Under the pieces are notes generated by a model, which was given only the letters and a program-made list of their open reading frames with translations, was not told the origin of the DNA and made no database searches. This document shows positions 40,623 through 50,108 of a stretch of DNA of 64,000 bases, one piece after another (the first letter of the stretch is position 1; the number at the start of each line of letters is the position of its first letter). Source of the stretch: Davidsoniella eucalypti (lineage: Eukaryota; Ascomycota; Sordariomycetes; Microascales; Ceratocystidaceae); contig RMBW01000097.1 of assembly GCA_004009845.1 (NCBI GenBank), forward strand, positions 55,153 to 119,152. Direction: 5' to 3'. The position numbers were made by a program, and so were the translations under genes.

Positions 40623-40912
40623 ATAGTCTCCCCCCCCACCGGCAGAAAAAATTTACTAATTTTACAACAAAAACCCATAAAAACTCCTTCAAACAACCAA
40701 TATAATATGACAAATAACAGAAAACAAGATGAGCCATGGTAACAATCCAATAAAACAAAAATAACACTTTCCAAAACAGGGTAAAGATACCGGAAGCGGT
40801 AGGCGCTAGGGGGCGCAAGCGGTCGTCGTGGCGCAGTGATGTGCAGCACAGCCTCCAATCGGGGAGGATTGCGTGTGTCGAGGGTCACGCCGTAGCCCTT
40901 GTCGGATCTGCT

Positions 40913-43900
40913 CTACGACAATAACCAGGCAGTGTACAGAGACTGGACAGTAATATCCCAGTTCTTCTTGGTTTTCTCCGTGAAGATGCGCCAGGCAACA
41001 GTGTCTTCCACATGTTCCAGAGGTTCCCACGTCGCATCTTGGTAGCCTAGCCATTTGACGAGGGCTTGCTTGTGACCTCGGGAAGTGCGCTGTTTCAATA
41101 TTGCCTCCACCCTGTACTCACCAGCCTCCAATGAGGGGTCCTCAAGCGCTTCCCTAGCCGTGATTGCGACAGGCTCATCGTCCTGAATTTCCTGAGATGG
41201 CAAGGGGTTGTTTGGGGCGCGTCGGATGAGGCTCACATGGAAGACTGGGTGAATATCCGAGGGTACGTTCAGGCGAACGTTATGGCTGCCTACAACTTCC
41301 AGGACAGTGTACCGTCTAGCTAGCCAGTCTAGCTTCTTTGAAGGCCTTTCCGTAGTCAGGTGCTTCGTGTTTAGGTAAACTAGGTCTCCTACTTTGAAAC
41401 TTTCAGAGGGCTGGCGAAGACGGTTAGCACTGTTCTCCTGGTGTTCTTGGGCGGCTGCCATGGCGACAATAGCGAACTGGGTGGCATCACTTAGCTTTGC
41501 TAACCAATCCTGGGCCCCGCGTACTGGAGACTTATTCGAGGCTGGGGGCCCTTGTACAGATGGTTCGATAATGTCGACGTTAAAACCGTGGGTCATGAAG
41601 AAAGGAGAGAGGCCTGTAGCGGAAGAGATCCTGTTGTTTAGGGCGAGTTGCGCTTGAGGCAGCAAGGAGGCCCAGTCGTCCTGGGCAAAGGAACAGAAAT
41701 TGCGCAGGTATGTCTCAATCTCCTGATTACTGCGTTCTTGGCTGCCATCCGTCTGCGGATGGAACGCTGTGGACAGGCGACGCTGAATGCCGAACCGGCG
41801 ACATACTTCTCCCCAGAATAATTGAGCAAATTGAGGCCCTCTGTCGGAGACAATTGCTTGAGGAAAACCGTGGTGCGAGAAAACATGGATTAGCAAGGCT
41901 TCAGCGGTGGCTTGTGCGGTTGTAGACGACATAGGGATCAGGATTTGGGACTTAGACAGGCGGTCGGTGACACCCAGAATGGAAGTATAGCCCGAAGAGG
42001 TAGGTAGTGGTCCAATAAAGTCCATTGCTAGTTCAGCCCAGGGTCTAGACGGTACAGGCAGAGGTTTCAATAGACCGCGCTTCTGTTCTCGCCAGATCTT
42101 GCTCTTGCCGCAAGAAGAGCAGTTGGACACGAATCGTCGGACGTCGTTAGTCAGGCCAGGCCAGGCATACTCGCGCGATACGAGATCACGAGTGATTGCT
42201 CTTCCTGGGTGTCCGGCCAGAGTAGAGTCGTGAATTTGCTGGATGATCTTGGTTCTCAGGGGTTCGTAATATGGGACCCAAAGTCTATCACGCCAGCGCA
42301 GCAGTCCGTCTTGGTCAACCTTACATTCGCTCATCTGCCATTGCAGACCCCAGTCGGCGGGGAACGAGCGGGCTTCGTCTCGTACTAATTTACGAGCCAG
42401 CCACCAGCGGTTATTATTGGCAAGGGCTTGGTTCCATAGGTCAGTCATCTCGGGATCAGCGAAAGGGGATGATACTACTTCTCTAGTTGCGTTATCGTCA
42501 GTCGGCGCATCCTTGTCTGGCTCCTGAGCCCAAACTGCGCCAATTACTACCAGGTCATTGCTCGCCTCACTCTTCTCGAGGAGTTGATGCACACGACTAG
42601 CCAGCCTATCGTCTTTTTCGTCGGCTGGCATGTCCTGGTCCCTTCTTGAAAGGGCGTCTGGTACAACTTGCTCGGTGCCTGGGCGATGGCGCAGGCAGAA
42701 GCTGAAGTCAGAGAGCTCATATCCCCAGCGACGCTGTCTCTCGGCAAGCGTCCTCTTAGTGCGAAAGTACTCCAGATTACGGTGGTCAGTGTATACCACA
42801 AAGTCAACCCCTAGGAGGAAATGGCGCCATTCTCGAATGGACCAGTAAATAGCCAACATCTCCTTGTCGTGAATCGGGTAATTGGCTTCCGGGGGAGTAA
42901 GTTTGCGCGAGAGGAAGGCGATGGGGTGCATAAGGCCATCATCGCCTCGCTGGGATAATTCTGCTCCTAAGGCGTAACCAGACGAGTCGGCGGTCAGTAC
43001 AGTTTCTTTCAGGGGGTCAAAAGGAGTCAGAACAGGGGGAGTAAGGAAGGCTTTCTTAACTTCGGCAAAAGAGTGAGCGCAGGCATCAGACCATACGAAA
43101 GGGGTGTCCTTCTTGGTTAACCCTACCAGAGGCGCCATTAATTCTGACAGTCGAGGCACAAAATCTCTGTAGAAATTCACGAAGCCAATAAACCCGCGTA
43201 AACCTTTCAATGTCGTAGGTGGTTTCCATTCACGAATCGCTAGGGTTTTCTCGGGGTCAGCCTTGATACCAATACCTGGGCCGACTATGAATCCGAGGAA
43301 CTTAATCTCCTTAGCCAGAAAGTGACACTTGCGCAAGTCGAGTTGGAGGCCGGCTTGATCGAGTGCATGGACGATCTCGAGCACTAGTTGTCTATGCTCC
43401 TCCTCAGTACCGCTGGAGTAAATATCCACGTCATCGATATAAGCGCTGCAGCTAATACCCAGCCATTTCCGAAGGACCGAGTTGATGTAGCGTTGGAAAG
43501 CAGCAGGGGCGTTGGTCAGACCGAAAGGGATGACGTTCCATTCGAAGGCCCTAGGGGAGTCCGAAAAGCGGTTAACTCCTCATAGCCAGGGGCAATACGA
43601 ATACGATGAAAGGCAGCAATGACATCTACTTTGGACACCCACTTGGCTTCCGAAATTTGCCGCAGGGTGTCATGGATAAGGGGTAAGGGGTATGAGTCCT
43701 TTTTGGAAATAGCGTTGACTGCGCGGTAGTCTACGCAGAAACGAATTCCACCTCCAGGTTTCTTTACAAATAGCACTGGAGAGCCCACTTCAGACTTTGT
43801 GTCCTTTATCCATTTAGTAGCCAGTAGTTCCGTCAGCGTCTTCTGCATCACCAACAGCTCTGCGCGAGACAACGGGTACAGCGATTGTATAGGTAACGTC

Positions 43901-44514
43901 TTTCCCTCCAGCAGCTCGATCTTCAAGTCCACTCCAGGCCGGTGCGGCGGGAGGTCCTTGGACGCTTTTGCCTCGAAGGCAGAGGCTACGGGTCTTAACC
44001 ATTCAGGCAGTGGAGGTCTCTCCTGTTCCTTTTGCGCTAATGCTCTGTTGACGTCCTCTAGTGTAATCCGGTAGATGGCGAGGTCGTCGTCGTTGTCGCA
44101 GAGCTTGTGGAATTCGTCAGGTGTCAGTTCTTCGGCCGTAGGGACTTCAATTTGTCCGGAACGAGGGTGCAAGTGCACGTCGTGGTTAATGAGCCAGCGT
44201 TGACCGAGTATCAGGTCTTCGGTCTGGCCGGGGACGACGTAGGCCCATATGTCCTCGTGGTGGTCGGGCAAGTGTAGTGTAAACTGAGCGATTCGTGTGA
44301 TGACGGGGGGACTGGTTTGCGATGCAGCTAGGGATACCTTACGAGGTTCGATGGGTAAAGTCTTCGTAGCGTAGGCGAGTAGGCGCGGGGGCACGACGGC
44401 GAGGCAGAGACAGCCACTGTCGACGAGAGCCTTCGTAGAAAAAGTATTCATAGATAAATCTAGATACGTTCCCTTAGCTCCCATCTCTAATCTAACTATC
44501 TGTTCGCCTTCCAT
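40913..44514 (-). pseudogene. pol: Pol of element E with one single-base frameshift
   Basis: The first frame (44514 to 43516) holds the protease (VDSGCLCLAV) and half of RT. The second (to 40913) holds the rest of RT, RNase H, integrase and chromodomain (QALVKWLGYQDATWEP). They are separated by loss of one C in a CCCC run at 43547-43555; fragment H has four. The rest is intact, so either a recent mutation or a sequencing error inactivates an otherwise complete element. Pol lies in the -1 frame of gag and that frame is open between them. Confidence 0.93.
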
Positions 44515-44526
44515 CGTATCCTCCTT

Positions 44527-44563
44527 ACCAGGGCGCGACTTGTCCTGGTCACCTAAAAATCCA
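44527..44563 (-). promoter_or_regulatory. Gag-pol -1 frameshift module of E
   Basis: Minus strand TGGATTTTTAG (44563-44553) is followed after 3 nt by hairpin ACCAGG / CCTGGT with loop ACAAGTCGCGC. The -1 frame is open through to pol. G carries the same module at 49296-49332. Confidence 0.82.
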
Positions 44564-46460
44564 TCAAATCATCCTCATCAGTGGCCGGGCGGTGCGTGTT
44601 GGTAGAGGCCACCACGGCGGTGCTTTCGGACGAGGGCAGCAGGCGATCCATCATCAGGTGGTCCGTTTTCGCAAGTTCTTCACGTACCGCGGGGCGGACT
44701 TCATCGCGTATGGCCGTCTTAACGGCGCCGTTGATAGCGTTGATTAGCACCTTGTTGGTCTTAGGTCCTTGTAGAGTTCGACGCGAGGGACATTGATTGG
44801 CGATATGTCCGGGCTGCGAGCAGATGAAACAAATTCCTTCTCGTAGCATGCGACTGCGTTCAGTAGGGTTGAGGCGTGGCTTGTCATTACGGGGTTGCTG
44901 CGTTTGACGAGGAGCATTGCTTCGTGAGGGGGGCTCGGCACGCGCTCTCCAGTTGTCGCTGTCTCGGTATTGGGTAGGACGCGAGGTCTTCTTCGTGTAA
45001 GGACCGTAGTAATCATGGTGGCGGCTGAAATGGTCGAGCAGGCTCTCAGTGACTTCCCTGTAAGTAGGCAGGCTCCAGAGGATGGTGGTTTTGACCACTA
45101 GCTCTTCTCGTGTGGCGCGACGTAGAAGGTCGATGAGCATGTCGTCGTCTTGCATACCTGCGGCCAGAGCTAACCCTTCGAAACGGTTGAAGAAGTCGAG
45201 GAATGATTCGTGGGACTCCTGGCGAGCACCAAAGAAAGCAGTGCGGGCTTGCGACTTACGGGCACGGCTGCGGAACATGAGGTCGAGTTTGTCTAGCAGC
45301 TTGTCGTATGAGCCTGGCTGGTCGCTAATGGAGACAAAGAATTCGTTGAGTTTGGCACGCGTGTCGGAGCCTAGTCGGCTAAACAGGTAGGCAGTGCGTG
45401 CTAGCTCGTCGCCTATAGCTCGGCCATCGATTCGCATCTTGAAGATTGCTAGGGTTCGCCAGTTTTCATACTCCGCGTGAGTGCCTCCAAATTCGATAAG
45501 GTGAGGCTGAGATGGGCGGACGCGGCTACGGGATCTCGAACGTTTTCGGGTAGTGACGGCAGTAGTTGGGACAGGAGGCATGGCGGGAGCAGTGGGTTCG
45601 GTATGGTTGCCTATGACCAGTTGGGACAGTAGCGAGACAGTGTCCTTCAATTCCCTAAGTTCATTGAGCAGTGCATTGTCGGCAGGCTGAGGAGCGCGTG
45701 AATGGGCAGGGCCAGGAGAACGCGTCGGCTGACGGCCACGGGATGGGGGACGCGACGCGTGGCGGACAGACATTCCCATGCTTTCGGCCAGACGGGCCAA
45801 GTCAGAGTCGGGGGAAGGGTGCTGGCTGACGGAGGGGCGACGACGAGAATGGGTATCTACACCAGGGGCAAAGTGGGATAGGCTTCGAACAGAGGCAGCG
45901 CGACTGATGGCACGGGTGTGAGTGGTCTCGTACGAGATTAGTTCCTCAGCTTCATATGCAGCGGCCCTTGTAGCGACTAGGGGAGCGCGGGAGGAGTGCA
46001 CGGGGTTACCATCCTTATCACGCGGGGGAGAGCGTGGGATGCCGATGAAACAGGAGGAGAGGAGACGTGAGGACACGTGAGCACGAGCACGCGCTTCGCG
46101 GATTACGCGGTTACCACAGGCGACGTGGCCAACAAAGTCACCGGTGAAGGAGAGGTGGCCCAAGTTATCGTGAAAGTGTTCCTTATGGGCGAGGACGTCG
46201 CGTGTGGAAGGGCAAAAGCCAAGGAGGGAGGCCAGACGGGCGCGCTCCTTGCGCTTGAATAGTGCGAGGTAACACCAGCCGGGTTTGCGCCAGGCGCGCT
46301 TCGTAGGTAGGTCAAGGGCGGACAAGATGTAGCCCTCAGCCGGTTCCTGGTTGGAGTTCAGGGTGAAAACACGCGCTAGGGCAAGGTTATGCCAGGTGTG
46401 GTAGACGCAGCGAGTTAGGGTAGCAAGGAGACCCCAGAACAGAAATAGCAAGCCAGACAT
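44553..46460 (-). CDS. gag: Gag of element E
   Basis: 635 residues from ATG 46460. This start is chosen because the F copy also begins Met-Ser followed by a hydrophobic segment; the frame itself is open further up through the hairpin leader. N-terminus: about 15 hydrophobic residues (LLFLFWGLLATL), then KPGWCYLALFKRKERARL, a serine/arginine-rich middle, a capsid-like helical region (about 370-510), and one CCHC knuckle CFICSQPGHIANQC near residue 560. It ends DDLMDF followed by TAG. It is the only complete, unbroken Gag of the D/E type in the window. Confidence 0.92.
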   Translation of the reverse strand: MSGLLFLFWGLLATLTRCVYHTWHNLALARVFTLNSNQEPAEGYILSALDLPTKRAWRKPGWCYLALFKRKERARLASLLGFCPSTRDVLAHKEHFHDNLGHLSFTGDFVGHVACGNRVIREARARAHVSSRLLSSCFIGIPRSPPRDKDGNPVHSSRAPLVATRAAAYEAEELISYETTHTRAISRAASVRSLSHFAPGVDTHSRRRPSVSQHPSPDSDLARLAESMGMSVRHASRPPSRGRQPTRSPGPAHSRAPQPADNALLNELRELKDTVSLLSQLVIGNHTEPTAPAMPPVPTTAVTTRKRSRSRSRVRPSQPHLIEFGGTHAEYENWRTLAIFKMRIDGRAIGDELARTAYLFSRLGSDTRAKLNEFFVSISDQPGSYDKLLDKLDLMFRSRARKSQARTAFFGARQESHESFLDFFNRFEGLALAAGMQDDDMLIDLLRRATREELVVKTTILWSLPTYREVTESLLDHFSRHHDYYGPYTKKTSRPTQYRDSDNWRARAEPPSRSNAPRQTQQPRNDKPRLNPTERSRMLREGICFICSQPGHIANQCPSRRTLQGPKTNKVLINAINGAVKTAIRDEVRPAVREELAKTDHLMMDRLLPSSESTAVVASTNTHRPATDEDDLMDF

Positions 46461-46519
46461 GGTGACTTGGACGTGTGCGAGAAGCGGGCGAGCGGACGGA
46501 TAAGGCAGGTGCAATAGGG

Positions 46520-46799
46520 CAAGCAAACGGCTTGGACAGGACGAATAAAGGCAAGCAAACGGCTTGGACAAAGGGAGAAATCAAGCGGTCGGCTTGTACA
46601 GGAAAAGGGGCAAGCGGACGGCTTGGACAGGAAAAGTGGCAAGCGGGCGGCTTGGACAGGAAGAGAGGCAAGCGGACGGCTTGGACAACAGAGAGGGCAA
46701 GCGGACGGCTTGGACAACAGAGAGGGCAAGCGGACGGCTTGGACGGAAGAGAGGGCAAGCAGACGGCTTGGACAGAAAAGAGGGCAAGCAGACGGCTTG
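46520..46799 (-). repeat. Leader array of ten hairpins (E)
   Basis: Ten copies of an about 29-bp unit. Each contains CAAGC and GCTTG separated by 5 nt (sense loop CG plus three variable bases). All ten stems are identical, while the loops vary. The array lies between the primer site and the gag ATG. Confidence 0.88.
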
Positions 46800-46820
46800 G
46801 ACAACAAAAACTTAAGAGTT

Positions 46821-46831
46821 ATCGGTCTCAA
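46821..46831 (-). promoter_or_regulatory. Self-complementary primer binding site of E
   Basis: On the minus strand TTGAGACCGAT starts 2 nt after the LTR. The LTR contains its reverse complement ATCGGTCTCAA (plus-strand 46887-46897). Same layout as A, with a compensated base change. Confidence 0.82.
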
Positions 46832-46833
46832 AA

Positions 46834-47012
46834 TGAGACGATATACGAGGATTTGCGAGGAAAAATGGTCGTAAAGATGAATTGAATTGAGACCGATGAG
46901 GGAGAAAGAGAAACTAAGACTAAACCACGAGGGAATCGGTCCCTATTTATGTCAAAGTCGAGTAGGGCCAAGGCATGACTTGGCCAATACTGATGGGCCT
47001 TAGACCCTTACA
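46834..47012 (-). repeat. 5' LTR of element E
   Basis: 179 bp; about six differences from the 3' LTR at 40444-40622, including AAACCAC for AAACTAC. Confidence 0.94.
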
Positions 47013-48087
47013 CCTGATACCTTTCAAGGCACTTCAGCGAGCTAAAATTGTATGGGAGGCACCATGGGCGAAGCGTACCCCAATCACTACACATATCCCC
47101 AAAGTCAAAAAAGAAGAAGCAAAGGAAATCCACCTGACAACCCTAGCAACCCTATGGTTGGGCGAAGCCTATTGTCTTTACACTGACGGGTCTATGGAGG
47201 GTGACAAATCCTCCTATGCCTTTGTCGATGTGGATAATAACACGGTGCGGTTTCAAGAGGCAAATGCCTTGGGTCCTTACACTGAGGTTGCAGACTGCGA
47301 AAGCTATGCGATCTACAGAGCCCTTTGCTACGTTCGAAAACTGCCACTACGGAAACGAGTCCTGATCTTTGTCGATAGCCAAGCTGCCATCCAAAGAGTA
47401 CGGAAGCCTGGTATATTCACGAACCTCATAGAGAAGCTAAACCTGCAGGACCTCGACACAAGTATAGAAATACACTGGTGCCCTGGACATGTAGGAATAG
47501 AAGGAAATGAGATAGTGGATAAGCTTGCAAAGGAGGCTCTTGAAAAAAGAGTATGCACCTCTATTGCAACCACTGGGTATATCAAGAAAAAGATTAAAGA
47601 GAACATCTTCAACCTCTGGGACACACTAATCAACCGTGATATCGACAAACTTGGGAATCACTATCGGTCTCTTGGTAAGACAGGAGTGAGTGATCTGAAA
47701 CCGATTGAGGGTGAGAAGAGGCTGACAACAGCCTACTATCAACTTCTAACGGGGAAGGGCGCTTACCTGCCGTACCTAAAGACCATAGGCAAGGTATCAA
47801 GTAGCATGTGTCGTCATTGTCAGCTGGACATTGAAACTATTCAGCACTTGGTGTTGGACTGTGATATGTGGCTTGAGCAAAGACAAGAGTTGAAAGACGT
47901 CTGCGATGGTGAGATAAAGATGGAAGATCTATTTAGTAAGGCGAAGCACCAGCAAGCCTTGCTAGTATTTCTGAAAAAAACAGGAATAGGGGGGAGAAAC
48001 TGGGGTCGAGTTGAGGAAGTGACCAACGATGGTGTTGCCGGTGAGGGTGAACCAGTCGCACTTCGTGATGATTTGTGGTGTTGTTAA
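47013..48087 (+). pseudogene. LINE La ORF2 C-terminal part (RNase H)
   Basis: Open frame equivalent to the last about 355 residues of L3 ORF2. RNase H motifs YTDGSMEGD, DCESYAIY, FVDSQAAIQ and HWCPGHVGIEGNEIVDKLA give the full D-E-D-D set; a Cys/His motif CRHC...H....C follows. Endonuclease and RT are missing. The reading frame itself is undamaged, in keeping with recent truncation. Confidence 0.92.
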
Positions 48088-48241
48088 TTTTCTTTGTGTT
48101 TTTCCTTATGTTTTTTATGTTTTGTGTTATGTTTCTACTTGTTTTCTGTTATGTTTTTATTGTTTTATTTGCTTTTATTTTACATCTTCATAGCTCTTTA
48201 GCTCCATAAGATTAATGAATTAAAAAAAAAAAAAAAAAAAA
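47013..48241 (+). mobile_element. LINE La, 3' fragment with poly-A tail
   Basis: Starts at CCTGATACCTTTC, directly after the E LTR, and ends with TTAATGAATT plus 20 A (48222-48241). It carries the RNase H end of ORF2 and the full 3' UTR. The right flank (GTCATAGGC) is gag of element G. No matching duplication is seen at the left end, because E interrupts it. Confidence 0.92.
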
Positions 48242-49306
48242 GTCATAGGCAAACACACTGAACCTACCGCTCCCGCCATGCCTCCCGTCCCAACTACTGC
48301 CGTCACTACTAGAAGACGTTCGAGATCCCGTAGCCGCGTCCGCCCATCTCAGCCTCACTTAATCGAATTTGGAGGCACCCACGCGGAATACGAAAACTGG
48401 CGCACCTTAGCAATTTTCAAGATGCGAATCGACGGTCGAGCCATAGGCGACGAGCTGGCCCGAACCGCTTACCTGTTCAGCCGACTGGGCACCGACACAC
48501 GCGCCAAACTCAACGAGTTCTTCGTCTCCATCAGCGACCAGCCAGGCTCATACGACAAGCTGCTAGACAAACTCGACCTCATGTTCCGCAGCCGTGCCCG
48601 TAAGTCGCAAGCCCGCACTGCTTTCTTTGGTGCCCGCCAGGAGTCCCACGAATCATTCCTCGACTTCTTCAACCGTTTCGAAGGGTTAGCTCTGGCCGCA
48701 GGTATGCAAGACGACGACATGCTCATCGACCTCCTACGTCGCGCCACACGGGAAGAGCTAGTGGTCAAAACCACCATCCTCTGGAGCCTGCCTACTTACA
48801 GGGAAGTCACTGAGAGCCTGCTCGACCATTTCAGCCGCCACCATGATTACTACGGTCCTTACACGAAGAAGACCTCACGTCCTACCCAATACCGAGACAG
48901 CGACAACTGGAGAGCGCGTGCCGAGCCCCCCTCACGAAGCAATGCTCCCCGTCAAACGCAGCAACCCCGTAATGACAGGCCACGTCTCAACCCTACTGAA
49001 CGCAGTCGCATGCTACGAGAAGGAATTTGTTTCATCTGCTCGCAGCCCGGACATATCGCTAATCAATGTCCCTCGCGTCGAACTCTACAAGGACCTAAGA
49101 CCAACAAGGTGCTGGTCAACGCAATCAACAGCGCTGTGAAGACGGCCATACGCGATGAAGTCCGCCCTGCGGTACGTGAAGAACTTGCGAAAACGGACCA
49201 CCTGATGATGGATCGCCTGCTGCCCTCGTCCGAAAGCACCGCCGTGGTGGCCTCTACCAACACGCACCGCCCGGCTACTGATGAGGATGATTTGATGGAT
49301 TTTTAG
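48242..49306 (+). pseudogene. gag: Gag of element G, N-terminus missing
   Basis: About 350 codons, almost identical to the E Gag C-terminal half: MPPVPTTAVTTR, arginine/serine-rich stretch, capsid-like region, CCHC knuckle CFICSQPGHIANQC, end DDLMDF and TAG. The LINE La insertion removed the region that encodes the hydrophobic N-terminus. Confidence 0.9.
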
Positions 49307-49332
49307 GTGACCAGGACAAGTCGCGCCCTGGT
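49296..49332 (+). promoter_or_regulatory. Gag-pol -1 frameshift module of G
   Basis: TGGATTTTTAG (49296-49306), then ACCAGG (49310-49315) and CCTGGT (49327-49332) as a stem around ACAAGTCGCGC. Identical to E. Confidence 0.82.
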
Positions 49333-49344
49333 AAGGAGGATACG

Positions 49345-49562
49345 ATGGAAGGCGAACAGATAGTTAGATTAGAGATGGGAGCTAAGGGAACGTATTTAGA
49401 TCTATTTGTGAATACTATTTCTACGAAGGCTCTCGTCGATAGTGGTTGTCTCTGCCTCGCCGTCGTTCCCCCGCGCCTACTTCCCCACGCAACGAAGACG
49501 CTGCCCATCGAACCACGCAGGGTATCCCTTGCCGCGTCCCAACCGAATCCTCCCATGATCAC
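49345..49562 (+). pseudogene. pol: Pol N-terminal fragment of G (protease)
   Basis: About 72 codons starting MEGEQIVRLEMGAKG and including the protease active site VDSGCLCLAV. The frame is then cut by the F LTR. Nothing further of this pol is in the window. Confidence 0.9.
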
Positions 49563-49801
49563 TGTAAGAGACTAAGGCCTAGTAAAGTTAGCCAAGGCAT
49601 TCCTTGTCAGTACTAGAATCGGCTATAAGTAGGGACCTATTCCCATTTAGCTCCATAAGATTAATGAATTAAAAAAAAAAAAAAAAAAAGGGACCTATTC
49701 CCGCCGATTATTAGTCTTAGTTTCTCTTTCTCCTTCATCGGTCTCAATCGAACTATCCTTTTACGACCAGTTTTCATCGCAACTCCTCGTATATCGTCTC
49801 A
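49563..49801 (+). repeat. 5' LTR of F, with an insertion
   Basis: 239 bp, which is 181 bp after subtracting the 45-bp insert and its 13-bp duplication. TATAAG precedes the insert; ATCGGTCTCAA lies at 49737-49747. The insert lies between the two, lengthening their distance by 58 bp, and may weaken the promoter. Confidence 0.92.
49645..49689 (+). mobile_element. 45-bp LINE 3' tail inserted in the F LTR
   Basis: The last about 25 bp of the LINE (TTTAGCTCCATAAGATTAATG and on) plus 19 A, flanked by the 13-bp duplication GGGACCTATTCCC (49632-49644, 49690-49702). An extremely 5'-truncated target-primed insertion. One extra A at the 5' junction may be untemplated. Confidence 0.95.
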
Positions 49802-49803
49802 TT

Positions 49804-49814
49804 TTGAGACCGAT
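49804..49814 (+). promoter_or_regulatory. Self-complementary primer binding site of F
   Basis: TTGAGACCGAT, 2 nt after the LTR, pairs exactly with ATCGGTCTCAA at 49737-49747. Confidence 0.82.
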
Positions 49815-49831
49815 AACTTCTCTATCTTGTC

Positions 49832-50065
49832 CAAGCATCCGCTTGCCCCTTTGTCCGAGCATCTGCTCGCTGTATTTACTTCCGTCCAAGCCGTCTGCTT
49901 GCTCTCTATTCTGTCCAAGCCGCCCGCTTGCCCTCTCTTCTGTCCAAGCCGTCCGCTTGCTTTCCCCTCCTCTTTGTCCAAACACCGTCTCTGTTTGCCC
50001 CTATCCTGTCCAGACTCTGCCTAAACAGTCTGCCCCTTGTCCAAGCCTTCCTCCTACAAGGCTTG
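49832..50065 (+). repeat. Leader array of eight hairpins with paired changes (F)
   Basis: Eight units, each after GTC: 49832-49845 (CAAGC/GCTTG), 49856-49869 (CGAGC/GCTCG), 49887-49901, 49916-49930 and 49945-49959 (CAAGC/GCTTG), 49979-49997 (CAAAC/GTTTG), 50011-50032 (CAGAC/GTCTG), 50042-50065 (CAAGCCTT/AAGGCTTG). The stems change on both sides together while loops vary from 4 to 12 nt. Confidence 0.87.
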
Positions 50066-50108
50066 CCCCTACCAGTCCGCTTGTTACCCCTTGCGCTTCT
50101 AAGTCACT

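Larger units (their letters stand above)
40444..47012 (-). mobile_element. Gypsy element E, full-length chromovirus
   Basis: 6569 bp with 179-bp LTRs that differ at about six positions. Minus strand order: LTR, self-primer site, ten-hairpin leader, gag, frameshift module, pol (one indel), polypurine tract (40623-40640), LTR. Flanks differ: GTTGA in pol fragment H on the left, CCTGA in LINE La on the right. The expected continuation of H (GTTGACGTCC) is missing on the right. Confidence 0.95.
48242..49562 (+). mobile_element. Gypsy element G, gag-pol fragment
   Basis: E-type element on the plus strand. Its 5' part is cut by La and its pol by the LTR of F, inserted after ATCAC (49558-49562). 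It contains most of gag, the frameshift module and the first 72 pol codons. Confidence 0.9.

Noticed and set aside
46520..46799. CRISPR-like regular repeats
   Set aside because: Units are directly adjacent variants of one sequence without unique spacers, lie in a retrotransposon leader in fungal DNA, and no cas-like gene is near.
46415..46831. Proline/serine-rich repeat proteins in frames across the E leader
   Set aside because: Produced by translating the hairpin repeat in three frames; the F copy does not keep such a frame, and the Gag start lies downstream.
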